Origin: Straminergon stramineum
Lineage: Eukaryota; Streptophyta; Bryopsida; Hypnales; Calliergonaceae
Assembly (NCBI GenBank): GCA_963920665.1
Contig: OY987265.1
Span: forward strand, 40,801,001 to 40,865,000
Length of the DNA: 64,000 bases
Direction of reading: 5' to 3'
Part shown: piece by piece, positions 37,121 to 49,600 of the stretch
How the letters are laid out: the number at the start of each line of letters is the position of its first letter
How positions within the stretch are numbered: position 1 is the first letter of the stretch
The notes under the pieces: model-generated
Seen by the model: only the letters and a program-made list of their open reading frames with translations
Told to the model about the DNA's origin: nothing
The model's database searches: none
Program-made: the position numbers and the translations under genes

Positions 37121-37973
37121 TAGAGCTTTGACCCTATCCGGCATTCACCTCCAAAGTTCAGCTTCCAAAATATTTTGGAAACGAACCAAAATTTAATATC
37201 CAAAATTAGGTCCTAAGTTCTAGTTATCAAATCTTAGGTGTCCTCCCCTCCAAGTCCTATGCCCCCTACTCTTACTCATTTTACCCCAAGCTCCTCTAAG
37301 GTCGATTTTTATAAGGGCAACCTCCAGTTCTGGCACGCCAGCAACCTAAAGGCAAGTATCGGAACTTCACCAACAGTCCAAGCGGGTACCAATGGCCCAC
37401 CCAAGTCTCGTCAACCCTAGTCGAGTATACCAACAGTCCATCAGGGTGCATTGGCAGTCCAACGGTAGCACATGGAGAGTCCAATGTTGGTGGGAACCCA
37501 ACTCAAGGTGGAGGTCTAGCATTTAGGTGGGGGTCCAAGGAAAACAAGGGGAGAAATATCACAGAAGTAGGTTTGGGTAAATAGAACAGAAGGGGAGTAG
37601 AAAGAAAATAGAAGTTAGAAAGTAGGATAGAATAGAAGGGGAATAGAGGGAAAATAGAAGTTAGAAGGTAGGTTAGAATAGAGTAGCAATAGAGGAAGAA
37701 GAATAGTAGAATCAAACTATAGTAGAAGCATAGGAAAAAGTAGTCATAGGGAAACAAACTTACAAACTTATTCTCTCCACAAAACCATTCTCCAATGTAA
37801 ACAACAATATAAGTGAAGGAGGAGGAAGGAGGGGAATTAGTAGGAAGTTAAGAAAGGTCCCCCATTATTAGAAGTAGCTAGAGAGACACGGACATTGATT
37901 AGGAGTTAGTAGTAGTGTAAGGGGTAGTAGTCATTAATCTTTGAAGTCTAGGTTAATGGGGTTAGTGCCATGA
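37121..37973. other. Unassigned
   Basis: Short frames only. A region at 37300-37500 has repeated words (CCAACAGTCCA, GGCAGTCCAACGG), and 37560-37740 has repeated AGAATAGAAGGGG-type words. No family recognised. Confidence 0.35.
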
Positions 37974-39182
37974 CACTATAAGAAAACGATGTTTTTTTTC
38001 AACATCACAAAAAACATCTCTTTGCATTCACTTTGACATGAAAATAATCCGAGTGGATGTCACCTAAAATTCGTTACAACGAACGAGCAAAAAACGTCCA
38101 AAAATTAAGGAAAACGTGTCCAATTTCAACTTGTTTTTTCTAATGTCACAAACAACAAGGTCTTCTAAGGTCCCCACAGTGCAGCACGTGGATGCCATGT
38201 AAGCGCCACATAGGCAAAAAGAGCCATGTGGGATTTTTTTCATCCAACTCGTTGATGACGTGGCACTTGACATAGTGGCAAGAAAAGTGAATGGAACCAA
38301 TTATGATGACAAGGCATGCCTAGTCAACATACTTTTATATCATTTAAAAATTTTAATGTTGCTTATTATTTATTTTAATGTTGCTTATTATAATGCTACT
38401 TTCATTATTTAAAAGAAATTAAATATAAAATAAAATAAACAAAAAAAATTGTTGAATTCAACAAGAATTGAAGAAAATTTATCATCTACCATCAAGAGAA
38501 TTTTTAATAGTAAAATGAAGGAATTTCTTGATTAAAAGTTAGTAAGAATGAAGGGTACAGAGGTTATATTTATATTCATTATTCATCCATAGTGAGACAA
38601 AAGATATGGAATAACTACAATATGGGAACTTCACCATTGTACATCTTGACATTGTTTTAGACATTTAGATGTTGTTTCAAATATCTAAACGTTATTTCGG
38701 ATGTCTAGATGTTGTTACAAACATTTTACATAGAACATAATTCTTGCTTTACATATCCCATAACAATTGTTTCACTTCCTACCACCCCACTTGTATAAAG
38801 ACCATTTCTTTTCATCCATGGTGCACATCCATTCATTTCCCTTTTTTGGCAAAGCATGCCATGTGGTTGCCTTTTTTCTAAATTTTTCACATTTGGTCAT
38901 CATTTTATCACAGATCCTAGTAATTTTTATTGACTTAATCATAGTCAAAATGGGCTTACTTGCTGATGTGGCAATCTATGTTTTTTTGGATGTCACAAAA
39001 AACCATCAACATGTTTTTTCTAACATCATTAAGAACATGTCCGTCTATGATAACATCTATATATTTTCCAACTAAGCTACACATGTTTTCCATAACATCA
39101 CATCAAATTCACACTTCTATGCCCGTTGACCATCTAATGCAATGATGTCTCAAAAAATAGGATATGTTTTTTGTAAACAGTG
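37974..39182. mobile_element. CACTA-like non-autonomous element (tentative)
   Basis: Starts CACTATAAGAAAAC, very close to the usual CACTA end of plant En/Spm-like elements. It ends with CAGTG preceded by GTTTTTTGTAAA, a weaker inverse match. Subterminal words of the form ATGTTTTTTCTAACATCA recur at about 37988, 38131, 38978, 39011 and 39082, as expected for transposase-binding repeats. The 3-bp flanks do not match (TGA, TAG), so the right end is uncertain. No transposase. Confidence 0.45.
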
Positions 39183-39339
39183 TAGGCATACTTTTTGGGT
39201 TACGTTTGTTATTTTGGAAAGTAAAAGACTAATGGACTATTTAAGCTAGCTTTACAGTCTAATAGAATGTAAATTAGGTCAAATAGACACACTAATATGA
39301 AAAAGACCATTAGACAGCCGGATAGGGAGTTAGGGTTAG

Positions 39340-41600
39340 TTAGAATTAGAGCAGTTGGACAAATAGACAGTGTAGCTAATTGTGAATTAGTTACGGCCAA
39401 GAAGCATAAGACTAATAGACTATAGGTTTTTTTTCTCTCTCTCTTAGGTGTTTGTAGTGATTGCCACCTTGTCTAATGTACTTGTGCATTCCTTCAATTT
39501 TAATGCAAATCTATCTATTCGTTATTCATGTCATAGCCAGGGATTGGCTTTGTAGTTTTTGTCTAATTGCTAGTGATTGGCATTCTTTTCGTTTTTTTCA
39601 ACTTAGCCAGGGATTGGCGGTTGTTAGTATTTTGTTGTCTATCTAATAGTTGAAAGCTGTAAGGTTGGTCAAATTGTCTTGTTTCAATGCCAACAACTTG
39701 GATATTTAAGGAGTGCATTAATTTCTTAGTTAAGCCTGTGATTGGTATTGTTTCTTTTTGTTTTCTTTTTCTTTGGTTTTGTCAAATGGTCGTAAATTGT
39801 GAGTTTGTCAAATCATCTTTCAATTAGTGAGTACCGTTAATCATTGGTGATGAAGACAAGTAGACAGTTGTGAGCGATGAACTTGTCCCATTGTCTTCTC
39901 GTTTTGTCTGTGAGTAGCTGGGTATCGGAGAAGGAGACTAATAGAAAAGTTAGGGCGCATTAAGGTTTCCATTTTGTTTCTTTTGGTTTTGTTCAATTGA
40001 TATAAATTGTGTGTATGAGTGTGTCAAAAAGTCTTGTAAGCTAGTGATTGGTTGAGATTTTAGAGAGCAGGACAATTAGCCAGGGATTGGTGTTGTTCTT
40101 TATTTTAGTTTGTAGTCTAATTGTCAAAGCTATGAGAGCTTATTTAAGAAGGATGCATATATAATTGAGTCAATTAGCCATTGATGGATTATAATTGGGT
40201 CTTAGTTTGTTGTCTAATTGTTTGTGAAAGAGAGGAGTCAAAATTACCAGTGATTGGTATTTCTTGAGAGTTAAGAATTTAAATTAAGAAAACAGATAAT
40301 TTTGTAAGCTGAGTTAAAGCGAAATTGTTTGATCATAAATATGGTCAAATAGACAGACAAGAAGAGGATTGTAGAAGATGAATAGTCTATGAGGTTTTAC
40401 CACTAATGAGTAACTAGTAATTGAAATTGTTAAGTAAGACAATTTGTCAATGAGTGTAGGCGGTCATAGCTTGTGGAAATAGTCATATGTATGGGTTGAT
40501 TTGAGAAGTCAATTAGATAGTGAATATAGTAGAATTAATTAGAAGCTAGGGATTGGTGAAGAATTTTTGGAATTACTTAGTCTAGTTTTCAACATGTGTT
40601 AATGTGTTAAATTGTTGTCGGTGTACACCAATTGTCTCTGAGAGATAATTTTGAGTTAAGGTGTTAACCATTGATGTGATTTAGCTGTATGTGAATAATG
40701 GACAAATTGACATGTAGATGAGGTGACCAAGTACTGGGAGGATATTTGGCAAATTGTCCAAGTATATTTAATTGATAGTTTAATTGGTTGTTGGTAGTTG
40801 AGATGTCAAGTAGTCAGCTTGATATAGTAGAGTGATAGAATATTGTGTAAGTTAGGATTAGCAATTGACAATTAGATTATGTAAAAGCCAAGCGCTTGAC
40901 AAATTGACATTAATTATGATCAAATAGAAATGGTTTATAGTTTTTTCCACAATAATAGTTATTGTTAAAATACCCAGTCAAATTGGCGGAATAACAAATT
41001 TATATAGACTGTGAGAATCTAACTTGTTGTAAAATGGATCAATTGACTTGTTGTTGATGGAAGATGGAACTGAAGAAAGAAAAAAACTATGTCTAATTTA
41101 CTGGAGCGTAATTTACAGGAATGAACTTTAACTTTTGCATGTTTTACATAACTGTGACAAATTGACCTTACAGATTTGTGATTTTGCATAATTGCATTTG
41201 TAGTAATTAGATTAATTAATTAGCTACTGGACCAATTGACAATGGATTAAAGTTGAAGAGGTAATTATAGAATTGCAATTGTATGTATGTGGCAATATGT
41301 ATATACTATTTTTGAGATGATTAAGTCGAAAGAACAGGAGCCATGACTATTTGACATACCCTTGACAAATTGACATTAGAATTCTAGTATAGGACTGGGA
41401 CATCATGTCGTATGTTTGCATTCATGGGAATTGGACGGAATACTAGGATAGGCTAAAGTTTGATTACACATTCCTTGAACCAATTAACAAAATTAATCTT
41501 TTATTTCTTTAATTATTAAAGTGAGTGAGTATCTTACGTTAAAAGTAACCTTAGACACAAAACGATAAACTAATTGACCATTCCCCATTAAAAGAACCAC
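39340..41600. repeat. Region of recurrent short words (GATTGG, GTCAATT)
   Basis: Between 39530 and 40560 the hexamer GATTGG occurs eight times (near 39542, 39577, 39612, 39740, 40046, 40086, 40253, 40550), usually preceded by AGCCAGG or GCTAGT. TAGCCAGGGATTGG itself occurs three times. AATTGAC/GTCAATT and CAAATAGAC words are frequent through 41600. The copies are not in register, so it is an irregular repeat rather than a satellite. No coding potential. Confidence 0.6.
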
Positions 41601-44600
41601 CACTAGGGAATTTCTTGGGTTTTATTCCCCAAGCTTTTCCTACACTACAAACAGCATAAAGAAACTTAGGTTTCTTATAGTGTGAAGTAGGAGAGTGGCC
41701 ACTAATCACTCGAATTAAGTATGAATATTGAATCTGCTTGCCTTACAAGGTTAGCATTCCAATGGGGGATTTCCAAGTAGGTTATCCCTCATGGGGCCTC
41801 AATTCGAAGTGGTAGCATTCATTTCATCATTTATAGTTTCTCTATTCCGATTTGCACTTTCATGTGCTTTCCTTGACCTTCGAGGATACAATTTCTCTCA
41901 CAACATAGGACATTTATTTTGCCTAATCTGACATATACTTCTCTGTGGATGATTTAAGGTACAAGTCTTGCACTACAACACAATAAGACAATTACTGAAC
42001 TTCAACATGTTATAGCATTTATTATAATTGAAAATCTCATATTGGAGTCCTACAAGGATTAAGGGAAGTTGATGCATATTCTAAAATCATGTTCATCAGG
42101 AGATCTCACGATGCATTTACGTAAAGTCAAGCATAGCCATGGATTCTTTTAAAGGACTTCTCCAAACTTCTCTCAAATACTAACATTATCCTCCCACACT
42201 TTCCATGCTCAAATCAAGGGTTCACCAAAAAAAATTCAATATTCTTTATAGTCAAATTTCTAAGCCTTCATACTACCCACCTTCTAATACTTTTACAAGA
42301 GTGAACTTCACTTTGTTTCTGGAAAGCTCCCGATGTATTGTCTAATCTGGAGCATAGATGGATTACTACATTTTTTTAACTTTTTGACTTTCAATAGTCC
42401 AAAAGTAGTTAAATATGGCATACATCCACGAGATCAGTTAATTTTAGCTCCTAGATTTTCTGGAGCTACATGGTAAAGGGGACCATCCATCCACACTTTG
42501 TTGGCTGAACAATATGTGCACAACAAACAATAGTTACAAAAAGAACAATAAAATCCTTGTTCGATGAGCATATATTTGCAACGACTAGTCCCAAATCTCA
42601 TAACACAAAGATCTTAAGGTTGCGTACAATTGAGTTTTTTGTCCCCTCTGCTTTGTTTCTAGTTCAAATAGTTCAAGCATCGCAAGCAACAACTTTCTTG
42701 TGAATTTCAAGATTCAAAAGCCTTTAATTTGATAACAAAGAATGTCTAATTTATAATAATTATACTAGCATCATTTATTAGAATATTCATGTAAGCCTCT
42801 TATCACATTGAAGGCTCACCTCTCAACATATTAAGAGAAAGGATGTCAATAAGCTTGTGCAACCAACATAGCCTCAATTATGTTTCCAAAAAAATTTCCT
42901 TCTGCAAATTAGTGAGAGGATGAACAATAGATCACTTGACCATGGCAAAATTGGAAAATTGCTTTTATCTTTCTTTTCAGCTGTAAGTGTTAGTATAACA
43001 AAAGCTAGTCTCCACACAAATGCTTACTAACAATCCATATAAAATTCAAAAGTTTATGACAAAATTTTAAATTTTATGAAATAAGGGAAAAATGAATTGC
43101 AACATGAGAAGTTGACAAAACAAATCTGAATTACTATATGAAAACTACACTAACATCTTCAATTAATTTGAAACACACATGTCAATACTCATTTTAAAGA
43201 ACTAATAACATCATCATTTTCTACACTGTTGTAATTTTAAGGTTAATGACTTGTCACATTGTTGTGATGTGGAATGTCTACTAGTTAAAAATAGTCATAT
43301 ATATATATATATATTTATATTAGTTCTACAATTATTAGTTAGTTATCTCAAAGGTTGATAGGTAGTTATTTTTAAGTTAGCTTTTAGTTTTCTAATTGTT
43401 TTTATTTTATTTAGTAGACTAAAAAAATAGTATGTAAAGGATAGTAAAGGTTACATAATAGGAGGGGGAGGGTTTGTTGGATATACATTATAAGGGTTGT
43501 AGATGAAGGTAAATTTGCTAAAGCAATAGCGAAGTGTTTTTTTTTATATAAAAACAAATCTTATTGGAAATAATTTTTCATTTTTTATTATGATTGGGTT
43601 GAGGCTGGAATTGAGGTTTTCTTGGTCTTAGGCATTTTTGGTTCATATACAAACAAGTACTATCATAGCCAAAAGCGATGTGCTTTTCTAAAACAACCAC
43701 AAACTTTACAACAACATTGGTGAAGTATGAGGTCAAAATATAATCAACAATCATACTTGCAATCATATTTCTCCTCAAGGTGTTGGCTCCATATATTTGT
43801 TAGTCATAATAAAAAAAATGCCTATGAAAAAATGATTGCATGCATTTGTTAATCATCTTCATTTATATTTTCACAGTCATAAAACACCCATTTTGTTGTA
43901 GTGACCATAGGAGACAACAATAATACTTTGTATAGACTTTTGGAAGATATCTATCTCGATGAACTTATCATTGACCTAAACTATTATTGAACATGGAACA
44001 ATGAAACTTTTGAAAGGAAAAATATTGTAGTTCCTCATAAAACTAATTGTCAATGGATTACTTATGACTTTCTACAAGATTTTTTTGCTAGAAGTTTCTA
44101 ATGTACATTTATAATTCAATTTAGGCTAACTCTTTGTTTCTCTTAACTAATATTGACATTGGTATTGAAAGATCATTTGTGGAGGTTTTAAGAACTAGTT
44201 CTTGATATGATTCTTACTTGTAATCATTAACACATGACATGTTTGCCCAAATCATGTGTTTAAAGGGACCTAGGTCACATGTTTGCATCATGCGAGGTTT
44301 TAAAGTATTACATTTAGATAGGTGTTATAATTAGGTGTGACTACCTTAATACAAGTTCAAACTTTGATCATAATTTTTTTAAATCCTTAAGTTTAATTAA
44401 TGATCTTCAAGTTTATAAAGTATTTTTTGATAGTTTTATTTTTCAAATTTTAAATCTTTTTACCAAATCTTTTATTAGCTAGATTAGTTTAAGCTTTTTT
44501 GTGGTAATAATTTTTTTATTTCTTTTAAGGATTTTTTTCAATTGGATGAGTGGTCACCTTTTTTTTTCTTGAATTTTATAAAAATATTGTTTTTTTGTAG

Positions 44601-45482
44601 TTCAAATGATTGGCTAAAAAAGTTGGGTGGACGGGCAAAATTTGTTTCCATGAAGCAACTTGGTAGAGCCCAGAAAGACCGTGGGACATATCTTTTAGTA
44701 TCTAGTTAATACTTAAGGCTAGATTGAAGACCAATCAAAACTCTCTAAGTTTGAACCAATAGGGGTGCTCGATTCTTTTAAATCCGGCCCTATCTATTGG
44801 ACTAGTATTGCAACCCATCTTTAGTGGTATCTTAGATGGCATAGATTGGATGCCAAACCTTCAATACCGAAAGATAAAATTAGGACAAGGTTTTGAGTGG
44901 CCTAAAGTCCTATATTGGGCCTAGTTGCACTCCTCCATTGGATCCTATAAATCTCTACCATCTACCAATATTGCAAGATCTTTTTGTTTTCCTTTTTCGC
45001 ACATGCATATTAATTGTGAGCCTAAGAAACTTCCTCCCATTTGCTTTGGTGAACTTTTAGAGTAGTGATATATATATTTTGGAACATTGATATCTTTGGA
45101 ACATTGGAATTGAGTCAAAGGATATATGTTTCTTTATTGTTTGGGCCTTCAATCCGGCAATAGTTCAATGCTCGAGTCCCCATTAATGTAAAGTGGTGAG
45201 GCTCAATTCTAGGGCCCAATTTCTAATTGTGTGTTCTTGAAATTTTTAATGCTCAATTTCACAAAATATTAAACACACAACTTTTCTTTTCTATTCCTTT
45301 TTTTTTTTTTTTTCTATTTTGAAAATAAAAGAGAAAGCTTTTTTTGTGAACCTTTTCCTTTCTCTTCCTAATTTCCATGCAACTTTTCTTCATGTATTAT
45401 AATATATTTTTCAGTTATCTGTTTAACCAAGTACTAGTATATATATTTTTGGAGCACTGGTATATACTTTTTGATTATTTGT
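41601..45482. other. Unassigned AT-rich sequence
   Basis: Short frames only. A (AT)n run lies near 43298-43312 and a poly-T run of about 17 near 45298-45314. No transposon protein or gene recognised. Confidence 0.45.
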
Positions 45483-45712
45483 TTAACCCATGAACCACGT
45501 GATGGACGATTATTGTCCGATGAATGACAAGGAATTCTCCTGTGTAGGACAGAATTGCAACTATTCATCCTGGGAATTAGGGGTGGAAAGGGAAGATCTT
45601 CTACAGTAGTTTGACTCCCAACGAGTATTTCTGGTTTTTCTAAAGTGGATGATGTCACACGGTTCCAAAATGGCTGATTTCCACGGTGACCAGCCCGGCT
45701 TTCAAGGGTTAA
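45483..45712. mobile_element. 230-bp MITE with TTAACCC ends, copy 1
   Basis: Begins TTAACCCATGAACCACG and ends CTTTCAAGGGTTAA, so both ends read TTAACCC(A/T)TGAA. It is the same length as, and about 80-85% similar to, 63451-63680, in the same orientation. TTAA at both ends would be the target duplication if the element proper starts with CCC. It sits 1 kb upstream of the EF-G start. Confidence 0.85.
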
Positions 45713-45777
45713 TCGAGTGCGAGTTGCGAGACTCGAGTTACACACAAGATTAGGGTTTATGTTAGACATGCAATTCG

Positions 45778-45965
45778 ATAGCGAGCGCGAGTTGCCAGAG
45801 CTGTACAGAATTCCGAAACGCGCTAGTCCTCATTTCCTCCATGATTTTTTTCTCACCTCCAAGGTCGAAGAGCGCAATCACTCCAACATACTCAAGAGTA
45901 GGGTTTAGAAATTGGATTGCGAAAGTCGGTTTCCTGACCTGGATCGAATCCCGAAACGCGCCGTA
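45778..45965. repeat. Tandem duplication at the GPDH exon-intron junction
   Basis: The segment containing CGAAACGCGCTAG (about 45778-45830) resembles that containing CGAAACGCGCCG (about 45910-45965), spacing about 135 bp. In minus-strand translation the end of the exon (AFRDSIQ) recurs as AFRNSVQ. Confidence 0.6.
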
Positions 45966-46196
45966 AGCGTCTTGCAACTTGGCGATGAAGACATTCCTCC
46001 AAGCGCCTGCTCCCACGCCCACGATGCGCAGTGGATCTCCCTCGGCTTTCCCCAACAACTGTCGAAGCTCACGGAGCCGCAGCTCGTCCTTGGTCGAATC
46101 CGTCACGCCCACCGGCGACCGACACCAAATCCCTGCATGTGCGTCGCCTGTGCAATTCACGCCCAGGCTGGTGCAGTGGCGCTTTTTGTGCCTCAC
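45939..46196 (-). pseudogene. NAD-dependent glycerol-3-phosphate dehydrogenase, first exon only
   Basis: Minus strand, ending at 45939 with CAG followed by a GT donor at 45938. The segment from about 46106 ([20 protein letters not shown]) to 45939 ([13 protein letters not shown]) resembles the start of plant cytosolic NAD-dependent glycerol-3-phosphate dehydrogenases, which reduce dihydroxyacetone phosphate. It covers the first strand and glycine loop of the Rossmann fold. The loop reads [11 protein letters not shown]: a Gly expected after Trp is Arg, which should disturb NAD binding. No further exons were found downstream (below 45939), where the exon end is duplicated and a MITE follows. 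The true start codon is uncertain. Divergent to EF-G, sharing the 46197-46683 interval. Probably a gene fragment. Confidence 0.6.
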
Positions 46197-46208
46197 TTGA
46201 CATCGTGA

Positions 46209-46256
46209 TCTTGAAGGTTCGTGGTCTTGAAGGTTCGCGGACTTGAAGGTTCGCGG
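46209..46256 (+). repeat. 16-bp tandem repeat, three copies
   Basis: TCTTGAAGGTTCGCGG and close variants three times in the interval between the two divergent genes. Confidence 0.9.
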
Positions 46257-46653
46257 TCTTCTTTTTCATTTTGTTTCCCTGGGGAAGATGGTCTGATTTG
46301 GTTTTCAGTTCTGCCTCTGCGAATTTGCGTGCGTGCTTCTGTGTGACGCACTTGTCGACAATGGTAGTCACCGTATTGGCAACTCTCTTGGGTTTCTTTT
46401 TCTTCCCAACGCTGGAGATGAGTAGGCACCATTCCTGGCTTTGGGGATTTTTCATTCGCATTTGTCCACATTTTCTCAGGTGTACCGGTTCCGCCCAATA
46501 GTTTAGAGCTTAGACTCAGTATGGCTCTGACTTGTGTCACTTGTTGATGCAATGTGTTTGATTTCTGCTGGGTGGAGGCCCCTATGACGGTTGCGCTTTA
46601 GGAATTTATGTCGAATTTGCATTTTATTATTTCTGCAGGTAGACCAGCCGAAA

Positions 46654-46682
46654 GGAGAGGGAGAGGGAGAGGGAGAGGGAGA
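46654..46682 (+). promoter_or_regulatory. GGGAGA hexamer run in EF-G 5' UTR
   Basis: About five GGGAGA/GGAGAG units end one base before the ATG at 46684. A possible 5'-UTR intron acceptor (TTCTGCAG) lies at 46631-46638. GA-rich leaders near plant start codons are common; function not shown. Confidence 0.5.
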
Positions 46683-46683
46683 A

Positions 46684-49600
46684 ATGTCGGCGTCCATGGT
46701 GCAGGCCAGCCACCTCGGGACCTCAGTTGGGGTCCAACCCTGCTTCTGCCGCGATGTGGAGGGCACGTCAAAGAGGGGTACTACTAGTATGGCTTCATTC
46801 TCCGGCCTCGCTAATGCTGCGAAGTGCATTCCGTTTTTCTTCGGAGATTCTGCAGCAGCTCCGAGGGACGCCCGCCTCCGGTCAGCTTTTGGAAGCTCCT
46901 CTGTCACGTCGGGTGGTCGCAAGGCGGTTGTGTGCAGGGCTGCTGAAGGTATGCCCTTTTCGAAAATTATTGTTGTCTCAAAGACGTATGACAGTGCTTC
47001 TGCAATTAGTGGCCAATGATACAAATCTTTGGTGGTATGGGTCCGCATGAACGGCTAAACCCCAGCAATCTCAACACTAAACCAACGAGAGATTAGGGTA
47101 ATCCGTGTGCACCTGCAATTTTCAACATTTGTTCTGTGGTGTAGATATCTCTATGCCCTGGTCTACAACTCAAAATGTTTAGTGCGTGCCTGCATTAGTC
47201 AACTTTTGTGGTTTAGGGTTCTAGGTCCCTGTGTCGTTTTGAAATTTCATGTTGGGAGTATTTGCATAAGAAACTGTAGCAAACGCGAGGTAAGTTTAGG
47301 CCAGTGATGCTGCCATTCCTGGCACTGAATCAATCAGGTGGCTGAGAGACCTCGTCTGGTGCAATGTTGCTTTCTGAGCTTTGTCTCCAATTCTTCTGCA
47401 GAGAAGAGAGAGTTTCCTCTTGAGGAGTACCGCAACATTGGTATCATGGCTCATGTCGATGCGGGAAAAACGACCACTTCCGAGCATATTCTCCTCTGCA
47501 CCGGAAGGAACTGTAAGATTGGTGAAGTTCACGAAGGGACAGCTACAATGGACTGGATGGAACAGGTACGGCTTATATTCTGTGCATCAGTAGCGAATAT
47601 CTGAACATTTACTCGTCGCTTCGCTCTATTATATCATAGGCAGGGATAACGTCATTCAGAACAATTAGTGCATCTGTTCAATTTTCAGGAGCAAGAGCGA
47701 GGTATTACCATTACTGTAGCTGCCACCACTGCCAAGTGGAAAGACCACCGTATTAATATCATAGATACCCCTTGCCACGTGGACTTCACGTTGGAAGTGG
47801 AGCTAGCTCTGCGAAGGCTTGATGGGGCGATTTGCCTGTTCGACAGTGTGGCGGGAGTGGAGTCACAGTCTGAGACCGTTTGGCGTCAGGCGGATAAATA
47901 CGATGTCCCACGTTTCTGCTTCGTGAACAAGATGGATCGCCTGGGTGCGAATTTCTTTCGAACGCGGGACATGATTGTCAGCAATCTGGGAGCGAATCCC
48001 CTTGTCCCTCAGGTCTGTATTTCGGAGAAACTGAGGATCGTACAGACTCTCAAGCTCCCACAAACACACACTGCATTGATGTTTTTAGAATGTGCTTCAC
48101 TGACATGGACTTATGAATTGAGAATTGTCTGATACTTATACTACGACTGGATATACGCAGATTCCAATTGGATCCGAGGAATGCTTTGCAGGACTTGTGG
48201 ACCTCGTGAGGATGAAAGCTGTTGTTTGGAACGGAGAGCAACTGGGAGCTTCGTTTGAGGATCAGGAGATCCCTGAGGACCTAGTTGAAGTTGCTATTGA
48301 ATATAGGTTTGATTTGGGAATCTCTCGCTTTGTTATCTGTTTTATGACTAGGTTACGTACCTAGGTTATGCACAACTCATAGTGCTTCTTATTCTTCGAG
48401 TTGGCGAGTCTTGTAGCAGTCCTTGTGTGTTAGTGACTAATGTGGCGATTCTTATCATTGCAGGGCCCTTATGATTGAAACTATTATGGGTCAAGATGAC
48501 GAAGCTATGGAAGCATATTTGGAAGGTGTGGAGCCTGATGAAGCACTGATCAACAGGCTGATCAGGAAGGGCACTATTGCTCTCGCTTTTGTCCCAGTTC
48601 TTTGTGGATCCACCTTTAAGAACAAGGGTGTTCAACCCTTGCTTGACACGGTCATCGCATACCTTCCTTCCCCACTTGATTTGCCACCAATGAAGGGTTG
48701 TGACTTTGAGAATCCTGACATTCCAGTGGACCGGAAGCCAAGTGATAGCGAACCCTTCTCTGATCTAGCTTTTAAGATCATGAATGGTTCTGTCGTGGGT
48801 TCATTGACCTTCGTGCGTGTTTACTCTGGAACTCTGTCAGCCGATACCTATGTCATGAACTTAAACAAGAACACGAAGGAGAGAATTGGTCGCCTTCTGG
48901 AGATGCATGCCAACAGTCGAGAAGATGTGAAGACTGCGCGCGCAGGAGATATCATCGCCCTTGCTGGTATGCACTTCCGACATTTCATTTTGTTGGACTC
49001 CTTTAAATTATTTCCTGTCGTCGCCTATTTTTATGAGCGGCTATTCCGACGATATCCTGGCGCCTCCAACTTTTAATCATCTTTCTATTTTTTCGTTTTC
49101 GTAAGTTTCGCAAGGTTTAAGACGGGGGCCTCGCAATTTTGACATATATAGCCCAGCATTTTTTTAATTTATGTTGTAGTATGAATGGCTAGGAAATTAG
49201 GTTTGCTTCAGAGATTGATTATCACGGGTTTGGGCAAGTAGTTTACTACGAGTTGTTTTAATGTATGCCATGAGAAACTGAGCATGTACTCAGTTTCTAT
49301 GCTCGTTATCTGCAGGACTGAAAGATACCGTCACCGGAGAAACTTTCTGCGATCCTGAGAAGCCAGTCGTCCTTGAGCGCATGGACTTCCCTGATCCTGT
49401 GATTAAGGTTGCAATTGAGCCCAAGACCAAGGCAGATGTCGACAAGATGTCCATGGGGCTTATTGAACTAGCGCAGGAGGATCCATCATTCCATTTCTCA
49501 AGAGACGAGACCAACCAAACCGTCAGCGAGGGAATGGGAGAGTTGCACTTGGAAATTATTGTTGATCGCCTGAAGCGTGAATTTAAGGTATGAGTACCGC

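Noticed and set aside
45912..46208. 98-codon plus-strand ORF
   Set aside because: Antisense shadow of the glycerol-3-phosphate dehydrogenase exon, which carries the recognisable motifs.
46503..47048. 181-codon minus ORF over EF-G exon 1
   Set aside because: Shadow of the transit-peptide exon; no family features.
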